Below, one piece after another: positions 63,701-64,000 of a stretch of DNA of 64,000 nucleotides. The DNA is from Macrosoma leucophasiata (taxonomy: Eukaryota > Arthropoda > Insecta > Lepidoptera > Hedylidae), in the NCBI GenBank assembly GCA_036365455.1, contig JAWQUS010000022.1, positions 7,688,001-7,752,000 on the forward strand, read 5' to 3'. Position 1 is the stretch's first letter. Every line of letters begins with the position of its first letter. The notes beneath the pieces were generated by a model, which saw only the letters and a list, made by a program, of their open reading frames with translations, was not told the DNA's origin and did not search any database. The position numbers and the translations under genes are program-made.

Positions 63701-63794
63701 ACATATTAGCCAGGTCCTGGTCCGAGAACGGTGTCTGGAGGTTCTCCGAGTTGGTGTTCAGGTTCTGAAGAGTCTGTGATATCGCTGCAGACAC
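57675..63794 (-). CDS. Pex19: Pex19, peroxisomal membrane protein import chaperone (C-terminal part, 4 exons)
   Basis: Pex19 is a mainly cytosolic, farnesylated chaperone that binds new peroxisomal membrane proteins and delivers them to Pex3. Four exons join in frame: 63794-63669, 62495-62344, 61014-60894 and 57782-57675. Together they encode 168 residues. All seven splice sites inside the window are AG or GT and the phases agree. Recognisable Pex19 parts, in order, are a segment with SDQDLANMFNNFNLG, the helical core with FVPFMQGMMQSLLSKEVLYP and LKELVEKYPTWLAENK, the segment RFEVVLELMQK, and MQDLGQPPTELVGD ending in the CaaX box CCLM. Human Pex19 is about 299 residues, so roughly the N-terminal 40 percent, including the usual Pex3-binding region, should lie beyond the right edge. 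No frameshift or stop is seen. The gene lies upstream of FAR-A on the same strand. Confidence 0.93.
58312..59011 (+). mobile_element. Penelope-like element with GIY-YIG endonuclease, inverted flanks
   Basis: A frame from about 58385 to the TAG at 58850-58852 encodes GIYKLDCDCGLSYIGQTKKA, TRVKEHIADVKN, CEHIADKPNHYI and SERYARRLRNRWR. GIY...YIG with a CxC just before it is typical of the C-terminal endonuclease of Penelope-like retroelements. The RT domain is missing. A 66-bp inverted repeat flanks it (58312-58378 and 58946-59011), as known for Penelope terminal repeats. Confidence 0.88.
59020..59900. other. Pex19 intron stretch, no gene seen
   Basis: AT-rich, inside the TIR-bounded repeat. 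A 236-nt minus ORF (59673-59909) has no recognisable motif and is likely chance. Confidence 0.4.
60147..60475 (+). repeat. Repeat family B (deleted copy)
   Basis: GTGGCAACCCTTGACACATC to AGACCAGCCGCAG, with a deletion after GACCGACGGCTTA. Confidence 0.72.
60528..60878 (+). repeat. Unclassified 350-bp repeat (copy 2)
   Basis: Very similar to 22885-23244, ending CTGATTCTGAT about 15 bp from the Pex19 exon at 60894. Confidence 0.78.
60894..61014 (-). CDS. Pex19: Pex19 exon (121 nt)
   Basis: It starts with the G completing a split Arg codon and encodes FEKQQKLMEQVCAELEPE and then KRKRFEVVLELMQK, ending in phase 0 at donor GTATG. A dispersed 350-bp repeat ends about 15 bp past this donor. Confidence 0.93.
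61070..61165 (+). repeat. Repeat family E (partial)
   Basis: ATACTACGTATAGAATGGAC to CTACGGTTGGCATTCTTA, directly joined to family C. Confidence 0.65.
61170..61452 (-). repeat. Repeat family C (full, minus)
   Basis: ACTGGTGGTAGAACTCCAGT to CCATTACATAAAAAAAAA, with a second CCTACGCCCGCGAGCTCCGT piece after it. Confidence 0.78.
61530..62245. repeat. Large palindrome carrying tRNA-like units
   Basis: The left arm (61530-61830, minus SINE-2 with tRNA-like 61547-61622) and right arm (about 61890-62200, plus SINE-2 with tRNA-like 62097-62172) are near-perfect complements. A partial third unit lies at the centre (61830-61870). Arms share GATGTAATAGACTTTTCAG-type sequence and CAATAGATGTGAAGGAAAGA. 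Confidence 0.88.
62344..62495 (-). CDS. Pex19: Pex19 exon (core helices, 152 nt)
   Basis: Acceptor CAG lies before 62495 and donor GTAAG after 62344. It encodes EGNMFVPFMQGMMQSLLSKE and YPTWLAENKGKIEASEYER, the conserved helical domain that binds membrane-protein targeting signals. The last codon is split AG|G, which matches the next exon. Confidence 0.93.
62540..62825 (+). repeat. Repeat family C (full, plus)
   Basis: T-rich start, TGGCATACAAGCATGCTGTT to GAGCTCTACCACCAGTAAG. A good reference copy. It lies 45 bp upstream of the Pex19 exon at 62495. Confidence 0.8.
62885..63090 (+). mobile_element. Jockey/CR1-like LINE C-terminal fragment
   Basis: Encodes AELFDMVPPSLILHRTTRRR, VRFARSFLPRTCKLWNELPS and GCYNMGLF, then breaks into repeat B at 63097. 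Confidence 0.82.
63097..63450 (+). repeat. Repeat family B (full copy)
   Basis: ATGGCAACCCATTATACGTC to CACCAGCCGCTGGGCCATGC; a good reference copy. Confidence 0.8.
63669..63794 (-). CDS. Pex19: Pex19 exon (internal, 126 nt)
   Basis: An AG acceptor precedes 63794 and the donor GTATG follows 63669. It encodes 42 codons in phase 0, beginning VSAAISQTLQNLNTN and ending NNFNLGEGGQ. No other convincing exon is visible between 63795 and the window end. Confidence 0.9.
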
Positions 63795-64000
63795 CTGGGC
63801 ATTAAAAAATAGGAAACAACTTTAATTATTATTTTATTGGTGACTAACCCATATTGGTGACTAACCCATATTCTAAGTCGTAACCTCGACATTAACTCAA
63901 CCTCACTCAATGGAATTGGTATTCTTAGTTTTTTTTTTGTTTAGAATTTATTAGGGACTTTGAGTCGTCGTGCGACTATGCCAGCCCCGTGGTTGCTAAT
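63795..64000. other. Pex19 intron to window end
   Basis: Begins with the acceptor tract of the first visible Pex19 exon. It has a short direct repeat (GGTGACTAACCCATATT twice near 63839). No further exon recognised. Confidence 0.5.

Noticed and set aside
1..64000. Bacterial-type operon, defence system or virus
   Set aside because: Split exons, SINEs, LINEs and MITEs throughout; no cluster of cooperating ORFs, no capsid or replicase frame.

Overview
The window is AT-rich, intron-rich animal DNA packed with transposable elements. It looks lepidopteran (moth or butterfly): it carries a Lep1-type Helitron, RTE-like and Jockey/CR1-like LINE fragments, tRNA-headed SINEs with LINE-like tails, mariners, a Penelope-like element and hAT-like MITEs. 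No bacterial operon, CRISPR array or viral replication module is visible. The species cannot be named from this sequence.

Three host genes were rebuilt exon by exon, all on the minus strand. From right to left: (1) the C-terminal 168 codons of the peroxisomal import chaperone Pex19 in four exons (63794 to 57675), ending in a CaaX box, with its N-terminus beyond the right edge; (2) a complete fatty acyl-CoA reductase, FAR-A (47088 to 29902), whose 11 proposed exons sum to 1608 nt and 535 residues with all phases compatible; (3) a second reductase, FAR-B (17854 to 2810), with six exons in the window and the remainder beyond the left edge. The five full coding exons shared by FAR-A and FAR-B have identical lengths (181, 91, 123, 125 and 159 nt), identical phases and similar proteins, so they are tandem duplicates. 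Their introns are filled with different transposons. None of these exons is evident as a long ORF except the last exon of FAR-A.

Layout: 1-2800 SINE, Penelope remnant split by a LINE, and a dispersed repeat; 2810-17854 FAR-B with element-filled introns (foldback element, hAT-like MITEs, deleted mariner, 35-bp minisatellite, degenerate LINE, PIF-like MITE); 17.9-29.9 kb intergenic, holding a mariner inside a SINE, LINE remnants, a hAT-like MITE, a 1.78-kb putative solo LTR and a (TA)n run; 29.9-47.1 kb FAR-A with Helitron pieces, GTTGGTGGC-type arrays and paired MITEs in introns; 47.1-57.7 kb gene-poor, with MITEs and perfect hairpins; 57.7-64 kb Pex19, with a nested Penelope/TIR element and a large palindrome carrying tRNA-like units.

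FAR enzymes reduce fatty acyl-CoA to fatty alcohols, used in insects for wax, hydrocarbon precursors or pheromone. Pex19 inserts peroxisomal membrane proteins. Some FARs act at peroxisomes, but nothing here shows that the neighbouring genes work together. All assignments come from reading the sequence; no database search was run.
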